Shown: piece after piece, positions 24,993-33,456 of the stretch | Layout of the letters: every line of letters begins with the position of its first letter | How positions within the stretch are numbered: position 1 is the first letter of the stretch | From: Neobacillus rhizophilus | Lineage (GTDB): Bacteria; Bacillota; Bacilli; Bacillales; Cytobacillaceae | DNA length: 64,000 nt | Reading direction: 5' to 3' | Assembly: GCF_018343535.1 (NCBI RefSeq) | Contig: NZ_JAGYPF010000004.1 | Span: 703,666-767,665 of the forward strand | Position numbers and translations under genes: made by a program | The notes under the pieces: generated by a model | The model's database searches: none | The model's input: only the letters and a program-made list of their open reading frames with translations | Told to the model about the DNA's origin: nothing

Positions 24993-25916
24993 ATGAAGGT
25001 TTGCTCGTTTTTGCCCGCCGCTACAAATATGATTTATGAAATGGGACTAGAAAGATATCTGAATGGAGTCACATTTGAATGTCCATCGGATAAACCAAAA
25101 GTTGTACGTACCCATCTCGAGGGACGTAATCTTTCAAGTCCAGAAATTGAAACTTTTGTAACAGAATCATCAAATATGGGAAAAAGTTTATATTATGTTG
25201 ATATGGAATTATTATCAGAAATAGCACCTGATCTTGTGTTTACTCAAGATGTATGTGACGTATGTCAAATTAGTACCTCTGTTGTTCAAAGAGCCATTGG
25301 ATCCCTTAAAAAGCAACCAAAAGTGGTACCATTAATACCGCGAAGGCTACGGGATGTTTATCAGAATGCTCTAACCATTGCAACGGAGCTTGGAGAAGAA
25401 AAGATTGGGCTTGATTACTTAGCATCCTTACAAAAGAGAGTACATGCAATTACTGACAAACTTCGTGAACATCAAGCAGAACCAAAAAGAGTGATGATTA
25501 TGGAATGGTTAGATCCCATTTATAATTGTGGGCATTGGATTCCTGACCAAATCTCTTTGGCGGGTGGAGTGGATATGTTGTCAAATCCTGCAGGTTACTC
25601 TGTAGTGACTCCTTGGGAAAAAGTACGACAATATGATCCAGAAGTATTGGTTATTGCACCTTGTGGTTTTCAGGTGGAACGATCGATACAGGAAATCGAT
25701 CAGCTAACAAGTAAACCGGGGTGGAGCGAATTGACTGCAGTAAAAAACAAAGCAGTCTATCTTGCAGATGCAGATTACTTTACAAGGCCAAGTACCACAT
25801 TGGTAGACGGAATTGAGTTACTAGCTGCCCTCTTCAATCCACAACTGTTTGATATTCCAGAAACATGCATGAAAAAGGTTGTAGCTATTTCAGATACAGA
25901 ATTATCATGGGTGTAA
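24993..25916 (+). CDS. Cobalamin-binding BtuF-like protein without signal peptide
   Basis: 307 residues. A TroA/BtuF-type fold: KVCSFLPAATNMIYEMGLER at the start, HLEGRNLSSPEIE, PDLVFTQDVCDVCQIS, and LAGGVDMLSNPAGYSVVTPW. It starts directly with the first beta strand, so there is no signal sequence or lipobox and it should stay in the cytoplasm, unlike the lipoprotein BtuF at 51995. Cytosolic members are annotated as cobalamin-binding proteins; their role is unproven. AGGAGG lies 9 nt before the ATG. There is no permease or ATPase gene beside it. Confidence 0.8.
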   Translation: MKVCSFLPAATNMIYEMGLERYLNGVTFECPSDKPKVVRTHLEGRNLSSPEIETFVTESSNMGKSLYYVDMELLSEIAPDLVFTQDVCDVCQISTSVVQRAIGSLKKQPKVVPLIPRRLRDVYQNALTIATELGEEKIGLDYLASLQKRVHAITDKLREHQAEPKRVMIMEWLDPIYNCGHWIPDQISLAGGVDMLSNPAGYSVVTPWEKVRQYDPEVLVIAPCGFQVERSIQEIDQLTSKPGWSELTAVKNKAVYLADADYFTRPSTTLVDGIELLAALFNPQLFDIPETCMKKVVAISDTELSWV

Positions 25917-26060
25917 GTGATAATTCCTCAACAAGGATTTGGTGGGTTTCCTTTAGTAAAAAATCAACATTAAGCTTTAACATGCCATAGTATAAGAAAA
26001 AGTTGTTGTGTCGTAGATCGAACATACTGTTTAATAAATTTAAACTTTTTATTCCGTAAT

Positions 26061-26190
26061 CGGGCGCAATTCTGTAGCAAGAATTGTGCTCTTTTTTATG
26101 TTAAGGGCCAGATTATGGAGGAACACACTTGAAATATAATAGAGATTGTAAAGGAATGTACTTAAGCTAACTGGGTGCGTTCGTTGAATA
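26061..26190. repeat. Composite dispersed repeat, copy B
   Basis: Hairpin CGGGCGCAATT-CTGTAGCAA-GAATTGTGCTC with T6, then TTAAGGGCCAGATTATGGAG, then GAGATTGTAAAGGAATGTAC + TTAAGCTAACTGGG. Same order and spacing as copy A at 24677-24833. Confidence 0.55.
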
Positions 26191-26282
26191 TCTTAATTTT
26201 TTATTTCAAAATAGATGTATGTCCGTTTCAGATTTATTTATTTATTCATATCCTCGTAATACCAGGGAGGAGATGAATAGCA

Positions 26283-26666
26283 TTGTCTAATGATGAATTA
26301 ATTTGTCAAGAGTTTGCTAGAATTATCGGCGGACAAGAGGGTTTTGCAGGTGGAAAATGCGTAGCAACCATAAATCGAAATGACATAAAAGTAATAATTT
26401 TAGGAAAACGTTTCAGAGTAACCTCTTCTTTCTCATTTGAATCAAGAAATAATCAGACTGGACGAGCATTGTGCCTAGGTAGGGTAGCACTCTTGCAAAA
26501 AGAAGTTGAGAATTTTGTTGCTTCCATTCTTAAACAAGGGATAATAGTTTCATCAATACACAATGAGTGGCTTTTTGATAATCCGAATTTGATTTACGTT
26601 AATATCGAATCTGTTGATGATCCATTAGTTTTTGCAAGGAAGGTCAGAAGAGCGTTAAGGAGATAA
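26283..26666 (+). CDS. DUF1259 (LppY/LpqO-like) protein
   Basis: 127 residues, about half the length of two-domain family members. The visible motif set is GKCVATINRNDIKVIILGKR, FRVTSSFSFES, GRALCLGRVALLQKEVENFV and GIIVSSIHNEWLFDNPNLIY with VDDPLVFARKVRRALRR at the end, all typical of one DUF1259 module. No signal peptide. The TTG start has GGGAGGAG upstream, a little far (12 nt). The function is unknown. A perfect-looking terminator follows. Flanked by dispersed repeats on both sides. Confidence 0.75.
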   Translation: MSNDELICQEFARIIGGQEGFAGGKCVATINRNDIKVIILGKRFRVTSSFSFESRNNQTGRALCLGRVALLQKEVENFVASILKQGIIVSSIHNEWLFDNPNLIYVNIESVDDPLVFARKVRRALRR

Positions 26667-26673
26667 ATCGCGC

Positions 26674-26713
26674 AAGAGTTGAAGATCGATGAATTGATCT
26701 ACAGCTCTTTTTT
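26674..26713 (+). terminator. Terminator after DUF1259 gene
   Basis: AAGAGTTGAAGATC (26674-26687) pairs with GATCTACAGCTCTT (26696-26709), two mismatches, then a T run. Confidence 0.85.
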
Positions 26714-26715
26714 CT

Positions 26716-26822
26716 TACTGCACTAAAGAAGCAGGTTAGCTCAATAAGAGGGACACTATGTTATGAAATATCAAAGGATACCATTTTTTATTGTCCTAAA
26801 GGGGCAGTTTTCTTGAATAAGC
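26716..26822. repeat. Two copies of the dispersed hairpin repeat
   Basis: Copy 1: CTGCACTAAAGAAGCAGGTT then AGCTCAATAAG (26718-26748). Copy 2: TTGTCCTAAAGGGGCAGTTT then TCTTGAATAAG (26791-26821). Both match the (C)ACTAA-GGGGCAG-GTTAGTTGAATAAG pattern. Confidence 0.6.
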
Positions 26823-26947
26823 ACGATTTTTTTAGCGGGTATCATTAAATATTTGGGTTATTTCAACGTAGTGTATTTATCTTAATTTACACGAATATTA
26901 ATTTAATTGGAAAGGTTCATGAAAACCGACGGTTAGGAGGGATTGGC

Positions 26948-29299
26948 TTGGATGTAATTGGAAAAGGAATCATTCGTAAAGACGCTTGGGATAAAGTGAC
27001 AGGAGATGCGAAATACACAGATGATTACCAGTCAGTCGGGATGCTCTCTTGTACCAAGATCATCAGTCCATATGGGCACGCTAGGATCACTGCGATTGAC
27101 ACGACAGAAGCACAAAAAATACCGGGAGTTAGGGCAATTATCACAGGAGACCATTTTCCACTCACAGGTGAGGCTATTCGCGACCGCCCGCCGATTGCTG
27201 TCGATAAGGTCCGTTATCACGGTGAAGTTGTTGCCTTAGTTGTTGCTGATAATCCTGCACAGGCAAAGAAAGCCGCTGACCTTGTGAAGGTGCAATATGA
27301 ATTATTACCTGTGGTAAATTCACCTACACAGGCATTCCAAAGGAATACTTCTCTCGTTCATGAAAGGTTAGGTGAATACAAAAAGGAGGAAGATTCAAGC
27401 CCGGTCCCGGGAACAAATATTGCAAACCATATAAAAATTCGCAAGGGCAATATGGAACAAGGTTGGTCTGAGAGTGAGGTAACAGTAGAAGCAAGCTATT
27501 CCTTTGCCCCATCAGATCATGCCGCAATGGAAACAAGATGTTCAACTTGTGAGATTTCACGAGATGGAACAATCAATATAATGACCTCATCTCAGGCACC
27601 TTATATGGTCAAAACGCTGATTTCGGAATACCTTGGTGAAGATATAGGGAAAATTGTTGTTCACACGCCGTTTGTTGGAGGAGGCTACGGTGGAAAAGCG
27701 CCCGTTCAGCTTGAAATACTAGCGTACTTAGCATCGAAGGCTGTTGGTGGCCGATCCGTAAAGGTTTTTAATACGCGTGAAGAAGATATCATTACATCTC
27801 CATGTCACATTGGTTTAGATGCAACTGTTAAAATTGGGGCTGACCGTAACGGAAAAATTAAAGTTATGGAAATCCTTTTTTTGTGGGATGGGGGAGCTTA
27901 TTCGGATAAAGCAATTGATGTAACGAGATCTGGGGCGGTCGATTGCACAGGACCCTACAATGTGGAGAATGTATGGTGTGATTCATACTGTATGTATACC
28001 AACCATCCGTATGCCTCCCCTTACAGAGGATTTTCACATTCCGAGCTTACGTTTGTGATTGAAAGAACAATGGATTTACTCTCACAAAAACTGCAGATGG
28101 ATCCGCTGGAACTTAGGTTTTTAAATGCCATTAGGCCAGGAAATACAACACCGACAAGGGTTCCTTTAAATAAAAGCAATTTAGGGGATTTACCACATTG
28201 TATTGAGAAAGTAAAACATTTAATGAAATGGGACGAAGGGCCGGTTAAAGAGATAGATGAACGTTTTGTTAGAGTAAAAGGCGTGAGCTGCAGTTGGAAA
28301 ACGTCAACGATTGATGCCAACGCTCCCTCCGGTGTTACTTTAACCTTTAATCGAGATGGTAGTATCAATTTAATGTCAGGCCTTATCGAAATTGGAACTG
28401 GAACTAAGACTGTGCTTGCTCAAATTCTCGCCGAGAGACTCAAAATGGATGTCGATAAAATTCATGTCAGAATGGAAATTGATACCCAGACCATGCCAGA
28501 ACATTGGAAGACCGTTGCCAGCAGGGGAACATTTATGGCAGGCAGGGCTACCTTAAATGCCGCAGAAGATGTGATTAACCAATTAAAAGAAGTGGCCTCA
28601 TGTGTGCTAAGAGCACCGAAAGAAGATTTGGAAGTGGCAAATAGCCGGGTGTTTTTGAGGGATGATCCATCCATTGGTCTCGATTTTAAAGAAATTGGTT
28701 ATGGATATAAGTATCCAAATGGTAACGCTATAGGTGGTCAAATCATTGGCAGAGGAAAATATATTTTACGTCATATAACATCTTTGGATCCCGAAACTGG
28801 AGCTGGGAAACCCGGTCCAGAGTGGTCTGTTGCGGCTTATGGTGTAGAGGTAGAATTTGATCGTAAAGATTATACGTATAGATTGGTTAATGCTGCAGCG
28901 GTGGTGGATGCTGGCCGGGTGTTGAATGAAAAAACCGCATTAGGTCAGGTTATGGGAGCAATGAGTATGGGGCTGGCATTCGCTGGAAGAGAAACATTTT
29001 ACTTTGATGATTTAGGGAGGGTTTTGAATCCGCAGCTTCGGACGTATCGTCCACTTCGCTATGGAGAGAATCCTAATTACTTGGTTGGTTTTGTTGAAAA
29101 TCCACAGATTGATGCACCATATGGAGCTCGTGGAATAGGAGAACTAGGTTTAATGGGAATGCCTGGGGCACTAGGGAATGCGTTGTCCTTAGCAGCTGGT
29201 GTTTCGCTTCATAATCTTCCATTAATTCCAGAATTGATTTGGAAAGCAAAGGAGAAACAAAAAAGTTTATCCGGTGGGAACGAGTACAGTTCTATTTGA
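26948..29299 (+). CDS. Xanthine-dehydrogenase-family molybdenum-binding subunit (orphan)
   Basis: 783 residues, full length for the large subunit of molybdenum hydroxylases (xanthine, aldehyde, CO-type). It binds molybdopterin cytosine dinucleotide and hydroxylates a heterocycle or aldehyde. Motifs: DAWDKVTGDAKYTDDYQ at the start, TPFVGGGYGGKAPVQLE, YASPYRGFSHSELTFVIERT, and the C-terminal GARGIGELGLMGMPGALGNA with the catalytic Glu. Normally FAD and 2Fe-2S subunits are encoded next to it; none are within 2 kb here, so it must borrow partners or act differently. TTG start with AGGAGGGATT upstream. Flanking gaps are filled with dispersed repeats. Confidence 0.9.
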   Translation: MDVIGKGIIRKDAWDKVTGDAKYTDDYQSVGMLSCTKIISPYGHARITAIDTTEAQKIPGVRAIITGDHFPLTGEAIRDRPPIAVDKVRYHGEVVALVVADNPAQAKKAADLVKVQYELLPVVNSPTQAFQRNTSLVHERLGEYKKEEDSSPVPGTNIANHIKIRKGNMEQGWSESEVTVEASYSFAPSDHAAMETRCSTCEISRDGTINIMTSSQAPYMVKTLISEYLGEDIGKIVVHTPFVGGGYGGKAPVQLEILAYLASKAVGGRSVKVFNTREEDIITSPCHIGLDATVKIGADRNGKIKVMEILFLWDGGAYSDKAIDVTRSGAVDCTGPYNVENVWCDSYCMYTNHPYASPYRGFSHSELTFVIERTMDLLSQKLQMDPLELRFLNAIRPGNTTPTRVPLNKSNLGDLPHCIEKVKHLMKWDEGPVKEIDERFVRVKGVSCSWKTSTIDANAPSGVTLTFNRDGSINLMSGLIEIGTGTKTVLAQILAERLKMDVDKIHVRMEIDTQTMPEHWKTVASRGTFMAGRATLNAAEDVINQLKEVASCVLRAPKEDLEVANSRVFLRDDPSIGLDFKEIGYGYKYPNGNAIGGQIIGRGKYILRHITSLDPETGAGKPGPEWSVAAYGVEVEFDRKDYTYRLVNAAAVVDAGRVLNEKTALGQVMGAMSMGLAFAGRETFYFDDLGRVLNPQLRTYRPLRYGENPNYLVGFVENPQIDAPYGARGIGELGLMGMPGALGNALSLAAGVSLHNLPLIPELIWKAKEKQKSLSGGNEYSSI

Positions 29300-29345
29300 A
29301 GGTCGTCATATATGAGGACTGAACAGGTTAGTTACAGCAAAGTAA

Positions 29346-29459
29346 TTATGCCGCTTCTTGATCGCCTTTAGCAGTTACTTCACCAGCTGTTCAGTCTGGA
29401 TATAAACTACCATCAAACTGTGCTAGTTCATCAAAGAATTGAACAGGAACCTTATAATC
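29346..29459 (-). pseudogene. Unidentified minus-strand coding remnant
   Basis: The minus strand reads DYKVPVQFFDELAQFDGSLY, PD, a stop, then TAGEVTAKGDQEAA and a stop. It looks like the end of a real protein interrupted by a TGA, with no start. I cannot name the family. Confidence 0.35.
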
Positions 29460-29490
29460 AATAACGAAGAGTCGAAGTTGCGACTCTTTT

Positions 29491-29530
29491 TCTTGTTCCA
29501 CTAATAGGGGGCAGGTTAGTACAACAAGGA
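29491..29530. repeat. Copy of the dispersed hairpin repeat
   Basis: TTGTTCCACTAATAGGGGGC then AGGTTAGTACAACAAGG. It is preceded by a hairpin GAGTCG-AAGTTG-CGACTC with a T-run (29469-29491), the same hairpin-plus-core order as the composite copies. Confidence 0.6.
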
Positions 29531-29780
29531 ATTTCAAAAAAAAATACAAGATTATATAGTAAAACAGGCTAAAAGGCTGTGTAAAAACATGAAGGTTTCT
29601 TTAATTGATGCTATGGATAAGAATAGTGTAATTTATACGGGGATAGAGACACGAGGGAGTCACTTCAAAGAGAAACCGCATTACACGAAGAGTTTATTAG
29701 TTATTTATTTGATACCGAAGAGGAGTATTGAATTCGCCTTATTGAACGGGTGCAAATCTTCAATAAAAAAACGCTTTTTT

Positions 29781-29815
29781 ATTATTCAGTAACGGGCAGT
29801 TGAGCTGAAGATGCA
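29781..29815. repeat. Degenerate copy of the dispersed hairpin repeat
   Basis: ATTATTCAGTAACGGGCAGT then TGAGCTGAAGATGC. It follows a small frame (29589-29792) that I do not regard as a gene. Confidence 0.4.
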
Positions 29816-29857
29816 ATTAATGATCAACGGTGCATTTGACACCAAAATCGACATAAA

Positions 29858-29884
29858 AGAGTGGAAAAGGAAATATTCCACTCT
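29858..29884 (-). terminator. Terminator of the DUF2164 gene
   Basis: AGAGTGGAA (29858-29866) and TTCCACTCT (29876-29884); the A-run upstream is a T-run on the minus strand. Confidence 0.8.
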
Positions 29885-29895
29885 GTATAATTATT

Positions 29896-30141
29896 TTATC
29901 TTTTAATCGGACGTTCAAGCGTTAGGATTTCATCTTCAAGAGAAGAAAATTGCTGTTCAACTACATGTTTAACATCCAAGACAGCAGCGTTGTAAAAGTG
30001 AGGAGCAAGCTTCTCCTTAATGAAATCTAATACCCTTTCTGCAGCAAATTCAGTTATTTCTTCATCTCTTTCTTGAGAAAAGAAATATTGGATGTCAGAA
30101 ATCATTAATTCTTGTTGTTCTTTTTTTAGTTTAATAAACAT
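29896..30141 (-). CDS. DUF2164 family protein
   Basis: 81 residues from ATG 30141, with AAGGAG 8 nt upstream; the GTG three codons earlier is too close to the site. Family features are IKLKKEQQELMISDIQYFFS, QERDEEITEFAAERVLDFIK, and the conserved APHFYNAAVLDV. It is a small, acidic, helical cytoplasmic protein of unknown function, common in Bacillaceae. Single-gene unit with its own terminator. Confidence 0.85.
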   Translation of the reverse strand: MFIKLKKEQQELMISDIQYFFSQERDEEITEFAAERVLDFIKEKLAPHFYNAAVLDVKHVVEQQFSSLEDEILTLERPIKR

Positions 30142-30320
30142 TTGAGACACTCCTTAAATAGTTATTACCCAGTAACTATATATCTGAAAATCAAGAAATT
30201 AAAGGCTGTAATTTTATGAAAATATATGTACACGCATGACTCAAGCAGCTTCCTAATTTTAAACAGGACTATTATTATTGTGCAATTCAGAGAAAATGTG
30301 CAGCAAATAAGAAGGTGCTT

Positions 30321-30356
30321 CTTCAACTCTATAGGGCCAGATTAATGAAAGAAGGA
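30321..30356. repeat. Degenerate copy of the dispersed hairpin repeat
   Basis: CTTCAACTCTATAGGGCCAG then ATTAATGAAAGAAGG, preceded by TGCAGCAAATAAGAAGGTGC, similar to the other copies. Confidence 0.45.
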
Positions 30357-30440
30357 TTGTAATTACCTTTAGCGAATAAATAGAGATAACTGCAGTCTGA
30401 AGGGGAAAAAGGAGTAGAAACTTTGGAGAAGCTTGAATAA

Positions 30441-30593
30441 TTGATTTCTTGGGTAGAGATCATAAATGAAAAAAATAAGAGTAGTGCTTTTGCATTGTAT
30501 ATTCTAAAGGACAATAAAGTGATATTGGAACACTACAATGGTTATCATTCTAATTCATTTGAAGCATCACCTATCACAGCATCTTCACGCTAA
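30441..30593 (+). pseudogene. Serine hydrolase (beta-lactamase-family) N-terminal remnant
   Basis: The frame reads LISWVEIINEKNKSSAFALY, ILKDNKVILEHYNGYHSNSF, EASPITASSR and then a stop at 30591-30593. This is the beginning of PF00144 serine hydrolases, just before the catalytic SxxK motif. No start codon with a site is seen (a stop precedes at 30438), and the catalytic domain is missing, so this is a fragment. Confidence 0.65.
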
Positions 30594-30762
30594 TGGCAGC
30601 ATTTTTTATAATAAAAATTTGTGAAAAATACACTTAAAGGGGACATTACTTCAACAATGGGGTAATGCTATTTTCTTATTCAAGTAACAAAGTTTAGTGT
30701 AATAAAATTTTATAATGAAAAAGTAAGAATTTAAGAAATCAGTGAATTTGGGGGAATGAAAT
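30594..30762. other. Intergenic, nothing certain
   Basis: Between the hydrolase remnant and the ABM gene; a stretch GGGGACATTACTTCAACAAT near 30640 faintly resembles the dispersed repeat. Confidence 0.3.
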
Positions 30763-31089
30763 ATGAGTGGAATTGCAAAAACTCCTGAACCACCTTATTA
30801 CGCAGTAATTTTTGCATCACAGCGAACTGAGGGTGACAGAGGTTATGGAAAAATGGCGGACAAAATGGTTGAGTTAGCTTCTCAGCAGAAGGGATTCTTA
30901 GGGGTAGAAAGTGCTCGTGATGGGGAGTTAGGAATTACAGTTTCATATTGGGACTCTTTAGAATCCATAAAAGATTGGAAGGAAAATTCAGCCCATAGAA
31001 TGGCACAAGAAAAAGGAAAAATAGAATGGTATAAAAATTTTTCTCTTAGGGTTTGTAAGGTAGAAAGACATAAATTTTTTGAAATGTAA
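30763..31089 (+). CDS. Antibiotic biosynthesis monooxygenase (ABM) domain protein
   Basis: 108 residues. The ABM/dimeric alpha-beta barrel pattern is visible: YYAVIFASQRTEGDRGYGKM, LASQQKGFLGVESARDGELG, ITVSYWDSLESIKDWKENSA and HRMAQEKGKIEWYKNFSLRV. Such proteins are small dimers, some oxidising quinols or haem without cofactors, many uncharacterised. GGGGGAATG site upstream. Single gene in a repeat-rich stretch. Confidence 0.85.
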   Translation: MSGIAKTPEPPYYAVIFASQRTEGDRGYGKMADKMVELASQQKGFLGVESARDGELGITVSYWDSLESIKDWKENSAHRMAQEKGKIEWYKNFSLRVCKVERHKFFEM

Positions 31090-31308
31090 TTAATTGTTTT
31101 ACTTGTTTGTTTGCTAAGAAGGGAACTAGGGAAGAAATATTAGTACATTTTAATGATATAAATGAATATTAGTTTTTAACTTAGTTATAAGAATTAAAAC
31201 AAAAAATACTAAACACTATTACAATTTTGATGTAGTTTTTTCCATAAATAAAAATAAAATGTAAGGTGATTATATAGAAGTATTCAAAATAAAAGGAGAG
31301 AGATTCTT

Positions 31309-31515
31309 ATGACTCAAATTGATGTAAATCAACTAAATCAAGCAAAAGCAAATGTAACACTCACACAGGACTTATTAACAAAAGCAATTGAAAAGGCAAA
31401 TTCCGATCCTACACTCGCCCAGGAGGCGATTAAACAGGCATCAAACGAAATTTCATCTGCTTTAACCGCCGTAACACAAGTACAAAAGTCATCTCAAGTC
31501 CAATCAACAGAGTGA
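31309..31515 (+). CDS. Small helical hypothetical protein
   Basis: 68 residues with an AAAAGGAGAG site. The sequence is rich in Ala, Gln, Thr and Ser (VNQLNQAKANVTLTQDLLTK, LAQEAIKQASNEISSALTAV), so it is a soluble helical or coiled-coil protein without Cys or membrane helix. Composition resembles some small spore-associated proteins, but that is only an impression. Function unknown. Confidence 0.65.
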   Translation: MTQIDVNQLNQAKANVTLTQDLLTKAIEKANSDPTLAQEAIKQASNEISSALTAVTQVQKSSQVQSTE

Positions 31516-31566
31516 TTAAATAGTTTTTACCTGAGTAGCAGTTGTTGGATCATATGCCAGGGGTGA

Positions 31567-31797
31567 TTATCAGAGCTGCTCACAAGAGTTGTAAATGACT
31601 GTCCTGACCTTGAAAAAATTACTCTTACAAACTACTATCTCAAGCATTTAAACCACCTTTTTCGGTCACATTTGAGAAAAAATGCACCGAGAAGTAAAGA
31701 AGGTTACCTCACTGCAAAGCAACTGAAAGTTGTTGAGTGGTATCAGCAAAAACGCTTAGAACAAATGCAAGAAAACTATATATTAAAGCGGATTTGA
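31567..31797 (+). pseudogene. Coding remnant or frameshifted small gene
   Basis: An open frame of 76 codons without ATG/GTG/TTG at its beginning reads ELLTRVVNDCPDLEKITLTN, YYLKHLNHLFRSHLRKNAPR, SKEGYLTAKQLKVVEWYQQK, RLEQMQENYILKRI. It looks like genuine protein. The other frame has ATGCCAGGGGTGATTATC at 31553, so a single-base indel near 31585 may have broken the start; a CTG at 31576 behind AGGGGTGAT is another option. It ends 1 nt before the next small gene. I do not recognise it. Confidence 0.5.
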
Positions 31798-31798
31798 T

Positions 31799-31954
31799 AT
31801 GAAATTTTTGTTACTTATAGCTTGGCATCAATTCCATATTAAGTACAATAAAATATTGCTTGATGGTTGCATTGATAAAGAAATTCGAAATAAATTGTTC
31901 CAAAAGATTGAACAACATAGTATTAAATCAAATGAATTAAGAAGCATGAAATGA
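31799..31954 (+). CDS. Small hypothetical protein (51 aa)
   Basis: Reads MKFLLLIAWHQFHIKYNKIL, LDGCIDKEIRNKLFQKIEQH, SIKSNELRSMK. A short hydrophobic start is followed by a basic helical part. The start is 1 nt behind the stop of the preceding frame, suggesting translational coupling, and a terminator overlaps its end. Similar short proteins seem common in Bacillus, but I know no function. Confidence 0.5.
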   Translation: MKFLLLIAWHQFHIKYNKILLDGCIDKEIRNKLFQKIEQHSIKSNELRSMK

Positions 31955-31982
31955 CTTTGCCTTAAGGAGGTAAGGTCATTTT
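31948..31982 (+). terminator. Terminator after the small gene pair
   Basis: ATGACTTTGCCTTA and TAAGGTCAT around AGGAGG, ending in T5. Confidence 0.6.
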
Positions 31983-32035
31983 TATTGCACAATCTCTTAT
32001 CTTGTTGTATAGCTGCTGTGCAAATGCGGCAGCTT

Positions 32036-32072
32036 TACTTCTTCAACTAACAGGCAGGTTGCATAAACAACG
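32036..32072. repeat. Copy of the dispersed hairpin repeat
   Basis: TACTTCTTCAACTAACAGGC then AGGTTGCATAAACAACG. The left arm TTCAACTAAC is the clearest in the window. Confidence 0.6.
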
Positions 32073-32212
32073 GAAATGGATTTGGTGTAATGCAAAAAGC
32101 CCATCATTTTGGCTTTTACTTTATTTTGGAACAAGTTACAAAATATTGGACATAAAGACAAAACATATAGTATTTTTATTTTGTGTCACGATATTATTTG
32201 GGAGGGATAATC

Positions 32213-33157
32213 ATGGAATACCGTCGTTTAGGAAAAACAGGACTAAAAGTGAGTGAAATAAGTTTAGGCAGCTGGCTTACTTATGGTGGGTATGTAGAGG
32301 AACAAAATGCTACAGCTTCAATCGATAAAGCCTATGACCTTGGGATAAACTTTTTTGATACTGCCAATGTTTATATGCGCGGGGAAGCAGAAATTGTAGT
32401 CGGAAAAGCCCTAAAGAAGTTCGTACGTGATTCCTATGTTTTAGCCACAAAGGTATTCTGGCCAATGGGTGATGGGCCGAACGATCGTGGGTTATCCCGA
32501 AAACATGTAATGGAACAATGTCATGCGAGTCTAAAACGCCTGAACACCGATTATGTGGATATTTATTATTGTCATCGTTTTGACCAGGAAACGCCGCTCG
32601 ATGAAACATTGCGGGCTTTAGATGACCTTGTACGCCAAGGAAAAGTATTATATATCGGGGTTAGTGAATGGACAGCTGAGCAAATTACTGAAGCAGTTCA
32701 TCTTGCAGACAAAAAGCTCCTTGACCGAATTGTTGTGAATCAGCCACAATACAGCATGCTTCAACGGTATATTGAAAAGGACGTCATCCCAGTATGTGAA
32801 AAACATGGCATTGGCCAAGTCGTTTGGTCTCCTCTTGCCCAGGGTGTTTTAACTGGTAAATATCAGAAGGGTTCTCAGGCTCCTGCAGGAAGCCGTGCAT
32901 CACAAGAAAAATACAGTAATCTTTTTGGATTACTCACTGAGGATAATCTTGATAAAGTGGAATTACTAAAAGAGGTAGCCAAAGAAAATGACATGTCACT
33001 TGTCACCCTGGCACTATCGTGGATTTTACGACAACAAAATGTCTCCAGTGCTCTTGTAGGGGCAAGTCGCCCTGAACAGTTGGAGGAAAATGTAAAAGCA
33101 TCAGGCGTAAAGTTAAATGCTGATACCCTCGCTCGTATTGAGGACATTTTAAGATAA
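32213..33157 (+). CDS. Aldo/keto reductase (KCNAB/YghZ-type)
   Basis: 314 residues from ATG 32213 with GGGAGGG upstream; the frame's earlier ATG (32183) lacks one. The tetrad is visible: Asp in INFFDTANVY, Tyr in NVYMRGEAEIVVGKAL, Lys in LATKVFWPMGDG, His in YYCHRFDQETPL. NADPH-binding ALVGASRPEQLEENVKAS is at the C-terminus. It reduces carbonyl compounds; the family includes the potassium-channel beta subunit group, but no channel gene is near. Single gene. Confidence 0.9.
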   Translation: MEYRRLGKTGLKVSEISLGSWLTYGGYVEEQNATASIDKAYDLGINFFDTANVYMRGEAEIVVGKALKKFVRDSYVLATKVFWPMGDGPNDRGLSRKHVMEQCHASLKRLNTDYVDIYYCHRFDQETPLDETLRALDDLVRQGKVLYIGVSEWTAEQITEAVHLADKKLLDRIVVNQPQYSMLQRYIEKDVIPVCEKHGIGQVVWSPLAQGVLTGKYQKGSQAPAGSRASQEKYSNLFGLLTEDNLDKVELLKEVAKENDMSLVTLALSWILRQQNVSSALVGASRPEQLEENVKASGVKLNADTLARIEDILR

Positions 33158-33260
33158 GGCTCTGTTAAGAATTTATTTTTTCTTTGAAAGATTAGGAAGA
33201 AACACCGTAGAATTGGTGTTTCTTCGTATTCGAATATCAATTAAATACCTTTTCACTGTG

Positions 33261-33300
33261 AGTTCTTGTTCAACTAAAGGGTGCAAGAATTGAAGAAAAG
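33261..33300. repeat. Copy of the dispersed hairpin repeat
   Basis: TTCTTGTTCAACTAAAGGGT then GCAAGAATTGAAGAAAAGC, followed by a hairpin AAAGCAAT/ATTGCTTTT (33297-33325). Confidence 0.5.
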
Positions 33301-33386
33301 CAATACATTTTTTCAGCATTGCTTTTCTTACGTCCCTTTTTAAAAATACTTCTATACACTTAAAGTCAATAAATAGAAAAAAATAC

Positions 33387-33423
33387 AAGAACCCTCACCC
33401 TGTCAATAAGGGGGAGGGTTCTT
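33387..33423 (-). terminator. Terminator of the aromatic acid exporter gene
   Basis: AAGAACCCTC...CCT (33387-33401) pairs with AGG..GAGGGTTCTT (33409-33423); usable in both directions. Confidence 0.85.
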
Positions 33424-33456
33424 CCTTAAACCATCATTTCCAGTTTATTTACGTTT

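Noticed and set aside
29589..29792. 67-codon frame MKVSLIDAMDKNSVIY...
   Set aside because: No ribosome site and an overlapping frame (HEEFISYLFDTEEEY) looks as protein-like, so at best a frameshifted remnant; evidence too thin to call.
30636..30670. Another copy of the dispersed hairpin repeat
   Set aside because: Shares only GGGGACATT and TTCAACAA with the pattern; too degenerate to count.
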